Source: Bacillus sp. M6-12
GTDB taxonomy: Bacteria; Bacillota; Bacilli; Bacillales; DSM-1321
Direction: 5' to 3'
Length of the DNA stretch: 64,000 bases
Assembly (NCBI RefSeq): GCF_002860285.1
Contig: NZ_PGVF01000004.1
Span: 122,397 to 186,396 of the forward strand
Below the pieces are notes generated by a model. It saw only the letters and a program-made list of their open reading frames with translations. It was not told the origin of the DNA and ran no database searches. Shown in pieces: positions 27,525 to 36,337 of this stretch; position 1 is the stretch's first letter, and every line of letters starts with the position of its first letter. The position numbers and the translations under genes were made by a program.

Positions 27525-27770
27525 ATGTCAGTATCACGTTATCACGGAATGTGTACCCGCGGAATTGGCAGGGCCGTTGAAATTACAACAAGGGATGGCC
27601 GCAGACATAGAGGGATTATTGACCGGGTAAGTTCCAACAGGGTATATCTCCGCCCGTTCAGCGGCAACTATGGAGGATACGGTTATGGCTGGGGCTGGGG
27701 CTGGGGATTTGGAGCAGGGATTTTCCTGGGAGCCATTACTGCACTGGCTTTCATTCCGTTTTTCTGGTAA
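27525..27770 (+). CDS. Small Gly/Trp/Tyr-rich protein, LSm/SH3-like
   Basis: An 81-residue protein starting at ATG 27525, with GGGGGTG upstream; a longer ORF from 27429 lacks a ribosome site. Residues 10-45 (GIGRAVEITTRDGRRHRGII, then DRVSSNRVYLRP) look like an Sm- or SH3-like barrel strand pattern. The rest is Gly/Trp/Tyr-rich (YGWGWGWGFGAG) and ends in a hydrophobic helix. Comparable small proteins occur in spore-formers, but I do not recognise a named family. Confidence 0.6.
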   Translation: MSVSRYHGMCTRGIGRAVEITTRDGRRHRGIIDRVSSNRVYLRPFSGNYGGYGYGWGWGWGFGAGIFLGAITALAFIPFFW

Positions 27771-27792
27771 TGAGATTTAATAGGTTATTTAG

Positions 27793-27826
27793 AAAGGTAC
27801 CGCTTTGCAGCCGGTACCTTTTTTAC
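27793..27826 (+). terminator. Intrinsic terminator
   Basis: Stem AAGGTACCG / CGGTACCTT followed by T residues, shortly after the 81-residue gene. Confidence 0.85.
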
Positions 27827-27949
27827 TGGAATTGGAAATGTTTGTGATTGCTAGTTTTTTTTAAAACTAACGGGGCAGTTAGCTTAAAAAGAAAAACGTG
27901 AAACTTTCTTACTTATTGTTCCGTAATTTAATAGAAGGGGAGTGATGAG

Positions 27950-28459
27950 TTGGAAAATAAAAAGTTCTATAATTCAAAAATCCAAATGTTTGTAATATTA
28001 ATTGTTTCTTGTCTGTTGTTCATCATGACGGCAGTGGCTATTTATTCTTATTTAGGTAATGAAATGAATTGGCGTTATTGGGCAGGACTGACTCTTGCTT
28101 TATTAGTTGAGATGTTTTTCTTATATATGGTTGTTTATTCGTTTAAACAACTAATAATTCCCACATTACTTATAACTTTGTCTGAAACAGGTGTAATCGT
28201 TGCGCAAGATAAAAGAAACGTTGAAATTGGATGGGGAGATATAGATTCTTATATGATTTGTCGAACCCCTAGCCTAAGTGGCGGCTCTGTTAATTTTTAT
28301 ATTTTCCTGAAAGATGGAATTGCCGCTTCAACTATTCCGAAGGAGATTAAAATTGATTTTAATCATATGAAGAACAAACAAAAACTGAAAGCAGCCTTCG
28401 ATGAAAAGGATATTAAAGAACTTCCACCTGATTATGAAGTCGTTAAAAACATTAAATGA
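27950..28459 (+). CDS. STM3941-like membrane protein
   Basis: A 169-residue protein with two N-terminal helices (about 12-33 and 43-65) and a cytoplasmic C-terminal domain (GWGDIDSYMICRTPS...), the arrangement of STM3941-type proteins of unknown function. The start is TTG at 27950 with AGGGGAG upstream. It sits alone between two terminators. Confidence 0.65.
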   Translation: MENKKFYNSKIQMFVILIVSCLLFIMTAVAIYSYLGNEMNWRYWAGLTLALLVEMFFLYMVVYSFKQLIIPTLLITLSETGVIVAQDKRNVEIGWGDIDSYMICRTPSLSGGSVNFYIFLKDGIAASTIPKEIKIDFNHMKNKQKLKAAFDEKDIKELPPDYEVVKNIK

Positions 28460-28498
28460 GCCCTATAAAGACAGGGACATTAGGCCAAACTATATGGC

Positions 28499-28524
28499 AG
28501 AGTGCTAATTCAGCACTCTTTTTC
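28499..28524 (+). terminator. Intrinsic terminator
   Basis: Stem AGAGTGCT / AGCACTCT with a five-base loop, followed by a T run. Confidence 0.85.
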
Positions 28525-28696
28525 TATATTAATGGCACTCAGTATAGTTCAATTCCTTACCCAATACTATAAGAGGTTTTACGGATAAAGCGAGGACCGA
28601 AACGATTTTCATTATTATTTTTATGTTTAGGGGTTCAGATTCTAAGTCCTGGGTAAATAGGTTATTATCTGTTCAATGATCGAGGGGGAAAAGAAT

Positions 28697-30160
28697 TTGG
28701 AACGCAATCATACCATGATGCAATTTTTCGAGTGGCATGTGGAGGCAGATGGAGCCCATTGGAACCGCCTGAAGGAACTGGCTTCTGAGCTGAAGCGGCA
28801 AGGAATCGATTCAGTGTGGATTCCGCCAGTCACAAAGGCCATTTCGGGAGATGATAACGGCTACGGTGTCTATGATTTATATGATCTCGGCGAATTTGAT
28901 CAAAAAGGCACTGTCCGAACGAAATACGGGACTAAACAGGAACTGCTTGATGCAATCGCAGCATGCCGATCAAACGGTATTTGTGTCTATGTTGATCTGG
29001 TTATGAACCATAAGGCTGGGGCTGATGAAACGGAAGTTTTCCAGGTCATTGAAGTGGACGAGGAAGATCGGACCAAGGAAATTTCAGAGCCATTTGAGAT
29101 TGAGGGCTGGACTAAATTCACTTTTCCTAATCGGGGTGATAAGTATTCTTCTTTCAAATGGAGCTTTGAGCATTTTAACGGTACAGATTATGATGTAAAA
29201 ACAGGGAGAAACGGCGTTTTTCGAATCGTGGGAGAAAATAAATCGTGGAATGAAAATGTAGACAATGAGTTTGGAAATTATGATTATTTAATGTTTGCCA
29301 ATATAGACTATGACCATCCTATCGTTCAGCAGGAAATGATTGCCTGGGGAAAATGGCTTGGTGATACTTTACAATGTGACGGGTATAGACTAGATGCTAT
29401 AAAACATATCAATCATGAATTTATCAGGAATTTTACGGCCGAAATGCTTCAGCACTGCAGTGATAAAGAGTGTTATTTCGTAGGGGAGTTTTGGAAGCCT
29501 GACCTTGCAGCATGCCAGGAATTTTTGAACAAGGTTGACTATAATATCGATCTATTTGATGTAGCTCTCCATTATAAATTACATGAAGCATCAAACGCTG
29601 GAAGTAATTTTGATCTAACTGCCATTTTCGATGATACGCTCGTTCAATCCCATCCTCTCCATGCAGTTACTTTTGTTGACAATCATGATTCTCAGCCTCA
29701 TGAAGCGCTCGAATCCTGGGTTCAGGACTGGTTTAAGCAAAGTGCCTATGCCCTGATTCTGCTTCGGAAGGATGGGTATCCTTGCGTCTTTTATGGAGAT
29801 TATTTTGGCATAAATGGACCGGAGCCTATTGAAGGTAAAAAAGATGCCATAGACCCTCTGCTTTATGCCCGCCACCACAAATCCTATGGGGAGCAAGAAG
29901 ATTACTTTGACCATCCAAATACCATTGGGTGGGTGCGAAGGGGTGTACCTGAAATCAAATATTCCGGCTGTGCTGTTATTATTTCCAACGGAGAGGATGG
30001 AGAGAAAAGAATGTTTGTTGGTGAAGAACGAGCCGGAGAATCATGGACAGACATAACCAATAATCGGGAAGAACAGATTATCATTGAAGACGATGGGTTT
30101 GCAACATTTCTGGTTAATGGAGGAAGTGTTTCAGTGTGGGCACTAGCGGAAAAAAGCTAA
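28697..30160 (+). CDS. Cytoplasmic alpha-amylase (GH13)
   Basis: A 487-residue alpha-amylase resembling liquefying amylases but without a signal peptide, so it probably acts on intracellular malto-oligosaccharides or glycogen-like polymer. The GH13 motifs are all present: DLVMNHK, GYRLDAIKH (nucleophile Asp233), GEFW (acid Glu264) and FVDNHDS (Asp331). TTG at 28697 was chosen because GAGGGGG stands just before it; the upstream ATG at 28676 overlaps that site. Monocistronic with its own terminator. No convincing cre site is visible upstream. Confidence 0.9.
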   Translation: MERNHTMMQFFEWHVEADGAHWNRLKELASELKRQGIDSVWIPPVTKAISGDDNGYGVYDLYDLGEFDQKGTVRTKYGTKQELLDAIAACRSNGICVYVDLVMNHKAGADETEVFQVIEVDEEDRTKEISEPFEIEGWTKFTFPNRGDKYSSFKWSFEHFNGTDYDVKTGRNGVFRIVGENKSWNENVDNEFGNYDYLMFANIDYDHPIVQQEMIAWGKWLGDTLQCDGYRLDAIKHINHEFIRNFTAEMLQHCSDKECYFVGEFWKPDLAACQEFLNKVDYNIDLFDVALHYKLHEASNAGSNFDLTAIFDDTLVQSHPLHAVTFVDNHDSQPHEALESWVQDWFKQSAYALILLRKDGYPCVFYGDYFGINGPEPIEGKKDAIDPLLYARHHKSYGEQEDYFDHPNTIGWVRRGVPEIKYSGCAVIISNGEDGEKRMFVGEERAGESWTDITNNREEQIIIEDDGFATFLVNGGSVSVWALAEKS

Positions 30161-30177
30161 TCCCCTTTAACCTAAAA

Positions 30178-30211
30178 AGCATCCATACAGAAAAATATGG
30201 GTGCCTTTTTG
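30178..30211 (+). terminator. Intrinsic terminator of the amylase gene
   Basis: GCATCCATA pairs with TATGGGTGC (one G-T), followed by five T residues. Confidence 0.8.
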
Positions 30212-30254
30212 TCTTATATATTGTTAGGTCAAATTTAAAAGAAAGGCCAGCTGA

Positions 30255-30308
30255 CTAGCCCTGCTTTAATTCAGCATCGCTTTCGGCTTGTTTATATTCT
30301 GAAATCAC
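30255..30308 (-). CDS. Possible 17-residue peptide
   Basis: GTG at 30308 stands six bases after a very strong GGAGGGAGGAG sequence and opens 17 codons (ISEYKQAESDAELKQG after the start) before TAG. The ribosome site is better than that of most genes nearby, but such a short ORF may be a remnant or leader. The rest of the 30212-30476 gap shows nothing clear. Confidence 0.25.
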   Translation of the reverse strand: MISEYKQAESDAELKQG

Positions 30309-30476
30309 AATTCTCCTCCCTCCCATATTTATTAGACGAACAAAAACAATATGGAGGTTCACTTTCGGAGACAAACCACATTAATTTAGCACGGTGAAGT
30401 GGTGGCATAAAGGATGAAAGGTTGATATATTAATTGAAATATTTTTTTTAGAACAGCAAACCTGAATGAATAGAAT

Positions 30477-30518
30477 AAGCGGTTCAGTATAGGGGAAATC
30501 CCCTATATTGAACCGCTT
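30477..30518. terminator. Long hairpin after the 5'-nucleotidase gene
   Basis: AAGCGGTTCA-TATAGGGGA pairs with TCCCCTATA-TGAACCGCTT. A T run follows on the plus strand and a weaker one on the minus strand. It lies 24 bases past the minus-strand stop. Confidence 0.7.
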
Positions 30519-30541
30519 CTTTTTTCCTTCTGCCTTTACAT

Positions 30542-32206
30542 TTATTGCGAAACTTTTGTAATCCGGCCTTCTGTTTTATATTCAAATGGTTTAGGTAATG
30601 TTTTTACAAAATCAACTGTCGCCTGTAAATCCTCAGGTCCGACTTCTAAATCTGCAGCAAGGGTTCCAATACCGTACTTTGTGTTTCCATACATATAGTT
30701 GTTAACTACAACTGTATATTCTTTCGTTTTATCAATCTTGCTGCCGTCCGGCAAAAACACATCGATAACTTTTCCTGTTTTCGCAGCAGGATCATAGGTG
30801 TACGTATACTTAAATCCAGCAACATGGAAGTCAAGGCCACGAGCGGTGATTTGATTATTTAATACCGTTTCCAGATCAGCACCGCTTAACTTTACTTTAT
30901 TCAATACATTTCCAAACGGCTGAATGGAGAACAAATCGCCAAATGTGACTTCACCAGCTTCAAGCTGGGCACGGACACCTCCACCATTCATTAAAGCAAA
31001 GTCAGCATTCATTGCAGTTTTCATTCCATCTGCAATTAAGTTACCAAGCGCAGTGTCGCCAAAATCCCCTGCTGTAGAAGGATAGCCGGTTTTTAAAGTT
31101 TCCTTGGAATTTCCGACAACCTCTGCCTTAATAGGAGCTACTAGGTCCTCATACTTTTTCATGATCGCTGAAACCTTTGGATCTGGCGTGTAATCCTTTT
31201 GGAAAACTGTTACCACTTCCGCTTCCTTCTTTACGATGTCACCTGTTTTTGCATCAAGCTCCAAGTCCACATCAGAGAACGCTGAACCGTAAGAGTAAGC
31301 TTGGACAATTAATTTTCCGTCTACTACTTTGTCCACATTAACGTGATTATGGGCAGCAAAGATTACGTCTACTTCATCGTCTATGTTTTCAGCAATTTTC
31401 GTAGCGTCAAAGGCATCACCATTTCCACTTTGGGTGGTTGGGTTATGGGCAAGTACAACAATTGCCTCCACGCCTTTTTTCTTCAATATTTTTGTATATT
31501 TATTGATGGCGGCTACTTCATCCGTAATTTGCAGTGTTTCATTTCCTTTTTTGACAATCATATTAGGTGTTTCTTGTGTAACAACACCAATGAAACCAAT
31601 TTTCTTACTGCCAGCTTTTTTAGTTGTATAAGGTTTGGTGATCAGTTTTCCAGTTGCAGTGTCAAAGGCATTAGCTGCGACAACAGGAAAGTTCATGCCA
31701 TCATAGCCTTCCGTCCCTTTTGGATGGTCGCCTCCTTTGATCATTCGCTGCAATTCTGCGATTCCCTCATCAAACTCGTGGTTGCCAAGTGTACCTACGT
31801 CAAAGCCCATTGCTTCCATCACTTCAACAGTAGGTTCATCCTGGAACAGGGCAGAAACCAGCGGGCTCCCGCCAATCATATCACCTGCATGAACCAGAAG
31901 CGTATTCCTGTTGGAGGCTTCACGCTGCCTGATAGCTGCAGCGGTATATTCCATGCTTCCTGCAAGGTCTGTTCCTACTTTTGTATCTGTATCAAGCTGG
32001 CCATGAAGATCATTTAAGCCAAGCAATTGCACGTGGATATTTTGTTTATGCGAGAGCTTTGCTTTTGAATTCTTTTGATAATCAGAAGGTTGGATCTTTG
32101 CTGCTACTGTACTTTCGTGGGTTGAAATGAAAGGAGCTGCCAGAAGTGTTAAAGCAAGTGTTGCAGATAATACATTCCTTGCACTGCGATTTCTTTTGTC
32201 CATCAT
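30542..32206 (-). CDS. Secreted 5'-nucleotidase / 2',3'-cyclic phosphodiesterase family metallophosphatase
   Basis: A 554-residue exported enzyme: a signal peptide (about 1-35) without lipobox, then a calcineurin-like phosphatase domain with LNDLHGQ, HAGDMIGGSP, LGNHEFDEG and AHNHVNVD metal-binding motifs, then the 5'-nucleotidase C-terminal domain with NGGGVRAQLEAG and GRITKVSQ. It lacks an LPxTG anchor. It would release phosphate from extracellular nucleotides and is a typical phosphate-scavenging enzyme. It is divergent from a decayed PhoX-like phosphatase gene, with PhoP-box-like repeats upstream. Confidence 0.9.
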   Translation of the reverse strand: MMDKRNRSARNVLSATLALTLLAAPFISTHESTVAAKIQPSDYQKNSKAKLSHKQNIHVQLLGLNDLHGQLDTDTKVGTDLAGSMEYTAAAIRQREASNRNTLLVHAGDMIGGSPLVSALFQDEPTVEVMEAMGFDVGTLGNHEFDEGIAELQRMIKGGDHPKGTEGYDGMNFPVVAANAFDTATGKLITKPYTTKKAGSKKIGFIGVVTQETPNMIVKKGNETLQITDEVAAINKYTKILKKKGVEAIVVLAHNPTTQSGNGDAFDATKIAENIDDEVDVIFAAHNHVNVDKVVDGKLIVQAYSYGSAFSDVDLELDAKTGDIVKKEAEVVTVFQKDYTPDPKVSAIMKKYEDLVAPIKAEVVGNSKETLKTGYPSTAGDFGDTALGNLIADGMKTAMNADFALMNGGGVRAQLEAGEVTFGDLFSIQPFGNVLNKVKLSGADLETVLNNQITARGLDFHVAGFKYTYTYDPAAKTGKVIDVFLPDGSKIDKTKEYTVVVNNYMYGNTKYGIGTLAADLEVGPEDLQATVDFVKTLPKPFEYKTEGRITKVSQ

Positions 32207-32312
32207 TATTCACCTTTCGTTTGAAGTATAGTTTTAAATATGATATTAGTAGAAACCTATTAATAACTATATCAAACAAGCAAAATTAGCTGTGTTAAAT
32301 TTCCCTGTCTTA

Positions 32313-32340
32313 TGTAATGCTAATTTAATATTTTTGTAAA
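32313..32340 (-). promoter_or_regulatory. PhoP-box-like repeats
   Basis: On the minus strand TTTACA, ATTAAA and ATTACA occur with an exact 11-base period (plus-strand starts 32335, 32324, 32313). This resembles the TT(A/T/C)ACA repeats bound by PhoP in Bacillus. Two of the three hexamers fit well. They lie between the nucleotidase and the PhoX-like gene, both phosphate-starvation functions. Confidence 0.4.
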
Positions 32341-32467
32341 ATTATGATTTACACCTTAATGTAATTGATCAGTGAATTTTATAAAGGACAAAACAATTTC
32401 TGAACTTCCATACATATACTTAAAGAGTCTGTTTTTTACGCATCAAGAGCGAAGGAAGTGAACAGAA

Positions 32468-33795
32468 TTGTCCGGATATAATCCTGAAGAACAATACAGT
32501 TACTTGCCTTCTGATAATCCAAATGACCAAAATAATTATCAAGCTTGGTAAGATCAATACATTCAGTACGATTATCAGCCGACAGTCTATTCTAACCAGT
32601 ATAATTTTCAGCCCCAATACAACCAATCAAACTACCAACCTCAATGTCAATCCAGTGAGCTTAATAATCAACCACCACTGGAAGCCTTGACCCATGCCTA
32701 TCGGCAACTGCCTGCTCAGCCGTATAGTTCAATCGATCAATTGCCGGCTGACCAATTCATCCGGACAGTTTTTCAGCAGCCGGATTACCAACAATCAAAT
32801 TACATGTGCCAGACTGTTGAAAGGCAACGCCAGAGATTTCACCAGTTCAGGGCGATAAAGCCTTCCACTAGGGATGAATTGGTCGTTACTCAAGGATTTC
32901 AATATGATATTGTCGCTACCTGGGGTGAGGACATAGGAAATGGCGAAAGATTCGGATTTAATAACGATTTTAATTGTTATTTTGGGAACAATCCGAATGA
33001 GGGCGTTCTTTGGGTCAATCATGAGTATATTGGCAATCTGGGGATTTATGTTTCAGGTTATATGGGTGAGGGTCAACGGACCGCCGAACAAATTCGAATT
33101 GAAAAATATAATGTGGGCGGTTCTGTAATTTATATAAGAAAAACAGATAAAGGAAAGTGGAGCATTGTTAAGGATTCCCGTTATAATCGGCGAATTACAG
33201 CCAATACACCAATCAATTTAACAGGACCAGCCAGGGGAAGCGAGGCTGTTACTGAGCAACACAGGTGATTGGAACATTTGCCAACTGTTCAGGTGGAAAG
33301 ACGTTATGGAATACTGCATTGAGCGGTGAAGAAAATTATGAAGGCATGGTAAAAGATTGGTCTCCCCCCCAAAATCCAATGGACATTACCCATTATGGCT
33401 GGATTGTTGAAATTGATCCGTTAGATCCAAAGTCAACACCGAAAAAACATACAGCATTGGGCCGTTTTGCCCATGAAAACGCTGCAATGACAATTGGAAG
33501 AAGCGGACGTGTTGTCGTTTATTCAGGTGATGATTCAAACGATCAATGTGTTTATAAATTTGTCAGTGACGGAACTTTCAAGCGTGATGCAGGAAAGCAA
33601 AACAGCCAGCTGCTTGAAAAAGGAACCCTTTATGTAGCTGATTTTGGAAGTGGAAAATGGGTACCGCTGGATATTGAGAAGACACCTGCCTTACAAGAGA
33701 AATTTAGTTCTCAGGCTGAAGTATTGTTTAATACAAGAGATGCTGCTAAGCTTGCCAAAGGCACACCGATGGACAGACCGGAGCTGCCCAAATAA
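32468..33795 (+). pseudogene. PhoX-like phosphatase (DUF839), decayed
   Basis: The reading starts at TTG 32468 (GAAGGAAGTG upstream) with an Asn/Gln/Tyr-rich N-terminus. It hits an in-frame TAA at 32549, resumes in the same frame to 33268 (WGEDIGNGERFGFNNDFNCYF, WVNHEYI), then continues in another frame from 33265 (VIGTFANCSGGKTLW). One missing base near 33251 explains the shift: restoring it gives VTGATQVIGTFANC. The 3' end stops at DRPELPK, where the family normally continues PEDIE and a further long C-terminal part. With three lesions it is almost certainly non-functional. Confidence 0.85.
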
Positions 33796-33931
33796 TTGCT
33801 GAAGCAGACTTATTAAGCCAGCTTTTTATTAATCTGAGTGTTATTTTTCTAAGTGACTGGCATTCTCCCAAGCTTCTGGCTTAAGAAAATTCAAGAGGAT
33901 TGCAAAACAAGCTTTATCTTCCTCAACATGG

Positions 33932-33963
33932 AAAGCGGGTGTCCGCATGGACAACCCGCTTTT
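33932..33963 (-). terminator. Hairpin at the end of the metQ-to-CoA-transferase operon
   Basis: AAAGCGGGTTGTCC pairs with GGACACCCGCTTT on the minus strand right after the stop; the T stretch is short. Confidence 0.55.
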
Positions 33964-35153
33964 CACTTAACGATCTCTTCCTGTTCGAGCATTTCTATAT
34001 CCTTAGCCGAATACCCCAACTCGCGCAAAATCTCTCCATTGTGCTGTCCCAATAATGGGGCCGGCCTCGAGATATGGCCGGGGGTTTCTGAAAATTTAGC
34101 CGGAAAGCCTAATGTTTGAATGTTCCCTGCAATTGGGTGCTCGTACTCAAGGACCATTTCCCGTTCCCTGATATGAGGGTCATTCAAGGATTGATCATAG
34201 GAATAAATAGGGCCGGAAGGTATGCCGTATTTATCTAGCAATTCCAGCCAATATCCTGAACTGCGGCCGGCCAATACTGACTCTATTTCCTGTTCGAGGG
34301 CAGCAGCGTTTTCATTTCGCAGACTATTTGTTGCAAACCGCTTATCCTCGAGCCATTCTGGTTTGCAAATGACATTCAAACAGAATGATTCCCAAAGCTT
34401 TTGATTGGCTGCCCCGATTAATATATAGCTATCCTTTGTTTTAAAACCCTGATATGGCGCGGAAACCCTGTGAGCCATTCCATTTCTTTGGGGAATTTCC
34501 CCTTTTCCGAAGTAAGCCGCTGCCTCCCACACCGTCCAGGCAAGGCCAGAATCAACAAGCGACACATCAATGTATTGTCCTTCTCCGCTTTTCAGCCGGT
34601 GAATATATGCTGTAAGGATCGACTGAAGAGCTGTTTCTGCAGCCGCAATATCATGAATTGCGATGCCAACCTTTACCGGCTTTCCATCTCTTTCACCTGT
34701 CATTTCCATCAGCCCTGACATCCCCTGGGCCATTATGTCAAAACCGCCTTTATTACGATACGGGCCTGTCTGGCCATAACCTGAGATGGAACAATAAATC
34801 AGTCCTGGATTTAGCTCTTTTAATATATCGTAATCAATTTGAAGCTTCTTTGTTACGCCCGGACGATAATTCTCGATGACAACATCAGCGGTCTTGATAA
34901 GATCGTAAAAAATGCTTCTCCCCTGCCCGCTTTTCAGGTTCAGCCGCATTCCCCGTTTATTGCGATTGACCATCATGTATGCATAGCTCTCGTTATTAAT
35001 ATATGGGCCCATTGTCCGGGTATCATCGCCGTTTGGAAATTTTTCTATCTTAATGACGTCTGCTCCCATATCTCCGAGGACCATTGTACAGTAGGGGCCT
35101 GCCAGCACCTGCGATAAGTCAATTACTCTCATGCCCTGTAAAGCTTGCTTCAT
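33963..35153 (-). CDS. Class III CoA-transferase (CaiB/BaiF family)
   Basis: A 396-residue enzyme of the formyl-CoA transferase/CaiB fold. The N-terminal MRVIDLSQVLAGPYCTMVLGDMGADVIKIE, the loop RNKRG, and the catalytic Asp168 in GIAIHDIAAAE are intact. It would move CoA between two carboxylic acids. It is last in a minus-strand run with 28 bases to the hydroxy-acid oxidase gene, and belongs to the riboswitch-headed operon starting at metQ. The substrate pair cannot be read; context suggests an acid formed by the neighbouring enzymes. Confidence 0.88.
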   Translation of the reverse strand: MKQALQGMRVIDLSQVLAGPYCTMVLGDMGADVIKIEKFPNGDDTRTMGPYINNESYAYMMVNRNKRGMRLNLKSGQGRSIFYDLIKTADVVIENYRPGVTKKLQIDYDILKELNPGLIYCSISGYGQTGPYRNKGGFDIMAQGMSGLMEMTGERDGKPVKVGIAIHDIAAAETALQSILTAYIHRLKSGEGQYIDVSLVDSGLAWTVWEAAAYFGKGEIPQRNGMAHRVSAPYQGFKTKDSYILIGAANQKLWESFCLNVICKPEWLEDKRFATNSLRNENAAALEQEIESVLAGRSSGYWLELLDKYGIPSGPIYSYDQSLNDPHIREREMVLEYEHPIAGNIQTLGFPAKFSETPGHISRPAPLLGQHNGEILRELGYSAKDIEMLEQEEIVK

Positions 35154-35181
35154 CTATATAAGCCCTCCTTTTCAATCCTGC

Positions 35182-36318
35182 TTATTTCCGGAAGATTTTT
35201 ATGTTAGGAAGATTTTTTATAGCTGAAACACCCGCTAATGAGATAGAAACGTTTGTTTCCTGAATAAAATTTTCGAGTACTTTTTCGACGCCTTTTTGTC
35301 CGCCGACAGCTAACCCGTATACAAAGGGGCGCCCGATAAATACAGCATTTGCACCTAAAGCGAGTGCCTTTACCACATCTGACCCGCGGCGGACCCCGCT
35401 GTCAATCAGTACCGGAACCCTTTTGTCCACTGCCTCGACTACATGAGGAAGGGCATCAACGGCTGAGATTACACCATCCAGCTGTCTGCCTCCGTGATTG
35501 GAAACAATAATGCCATCTACGCCATTTTCAACAGCAATCTTTGCGTCTTCAGGATGCAGTATTCCCTTCAGTATAATAGGCAATGTCGTTCTTTTTTTCA
35601 ATTCTGCAACATGATTCCAGTTAAGTCCCGGGTGATGAATATTATCAAGAATTCCTTGAATGACTGAGTCAGAGTCTTGGTTTGGCAAAGAGGCTAAAAA
35701 GGCAGGATCTGTCTCGTAATTTGCTTTTCCGAACCCAAGCTTCAGAGGCGAAAAACGATTTCGCATATCCTCTTCCCTCCAGCCAAGCATAACCGTATCA
35801 ACTGTTAATACAATCGCCTCGTATCCCGCTTCCTCTGCCCTTTTCACCATGCTGAAGGAGATCGCTTCATTGTTTGACCAATAAAGCTGGAACCATTTGG
35901 GGCCATCAGAAGCTTCAGCTACCTTTTCAATTGAATAACTGGCGACCGTGCTTAATACGAACGGAAGCTCATGCTTTGCAGCCGCTTTAGCAACGGCAAT
36001 GTCAGCTTCCTCATCTGCAAGCTTGAGCATGCCGACAGGGGCAAGAAATATTGGATGGGGAAATTTCCGTCCGAAGAGCGTAACACTTGTATCTAACCCT
36101 GAAACATCACTTAACACCCTTGGCATAATGGAGTAATTCTTAAATGAAGCTTCATTACTTCTGAGAGTCTCTTCTCCGCCCGCACCAGAGCTGACATACC
36201 CATAAGCCCCCGCAGACATTTTTTGTTTCGCCCCCTGTTCAAGCTCTTCATATGAAATCGGAAAATAGTCATCTGAACTGATGTTTTGTAATAACGCGTC
36301 CACACTTGTTGTATTCAT
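35182..36318 (-). CDS. FMN-dependent alpha-hydroxy-acid oxidase/dehydrogenase
   Basis: A 378-residue TIM-barrel flavoprotein of the glycolate oxidase/lactate oxidase family. The catalytic His275 and Arg278 lie in SNHGGRQLDG, Lys251 in ILKGI, and the substrate/FMN region is APVGMLKLADEEAD. It oxidises L-2-hydroxy acids to 2-keto acids. It lies 19 bases after the crotonase gene. In a SAM-riboswitch operon, a 2-hydroxy acid related to methionine is a possible substrate, but lactate-like acids are equally allowed by sequence. Confidence 0.88.
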   Translation of the reverse strand: MNTTSVDALLQNISSDDYFPISYEELEQGAKQKMSAGAYGYVSSGAGGEETLRSNEASFKNYSIMPRVLSDVSGLDTSVTLFGRKFPHPIFLAPVGMLKLADEEADIAVAKAAAKHELPFVLSTVASYSIEKVAEASDGPKWFQLYWSNNEAISFSMVKRAEEAGYEAIVLTVDTVMLGWREEDMRNRFSPLKLGFGKANYETDPAFLASLPNQDSDSVIQGILDNIHHPGLNWNHVAELKKRTTLPIILKGILHPEDAKIAVENGVDGIIVSNHGGRQLDGVISAVDALPHVVEAVDKRVPVLIDSGVRRGSDVVKALALGANAVFIGRPFVYGLAVGGQKGVEKVLENFIQETNVSISLAGVSAIKNLPNIKIFRK

Positions 36319-36337
36319 AGCCTTCCAATTCCACCCT

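Noticed and set aside
28596..28625. cre site before the alpha-amylase gene (GAAACGATTTTC)
   Set aside because: Only the central part resembles cre; the outer TG/CA positions do not fit.
31343..32017. 224-codon ORF antisense to the 5'-nucleotidase gene
   Set aside because: Lies wholly opposite a well-supported gene, no ribosome site, Cys/Phe/His-rich composition typical of antisense frames.
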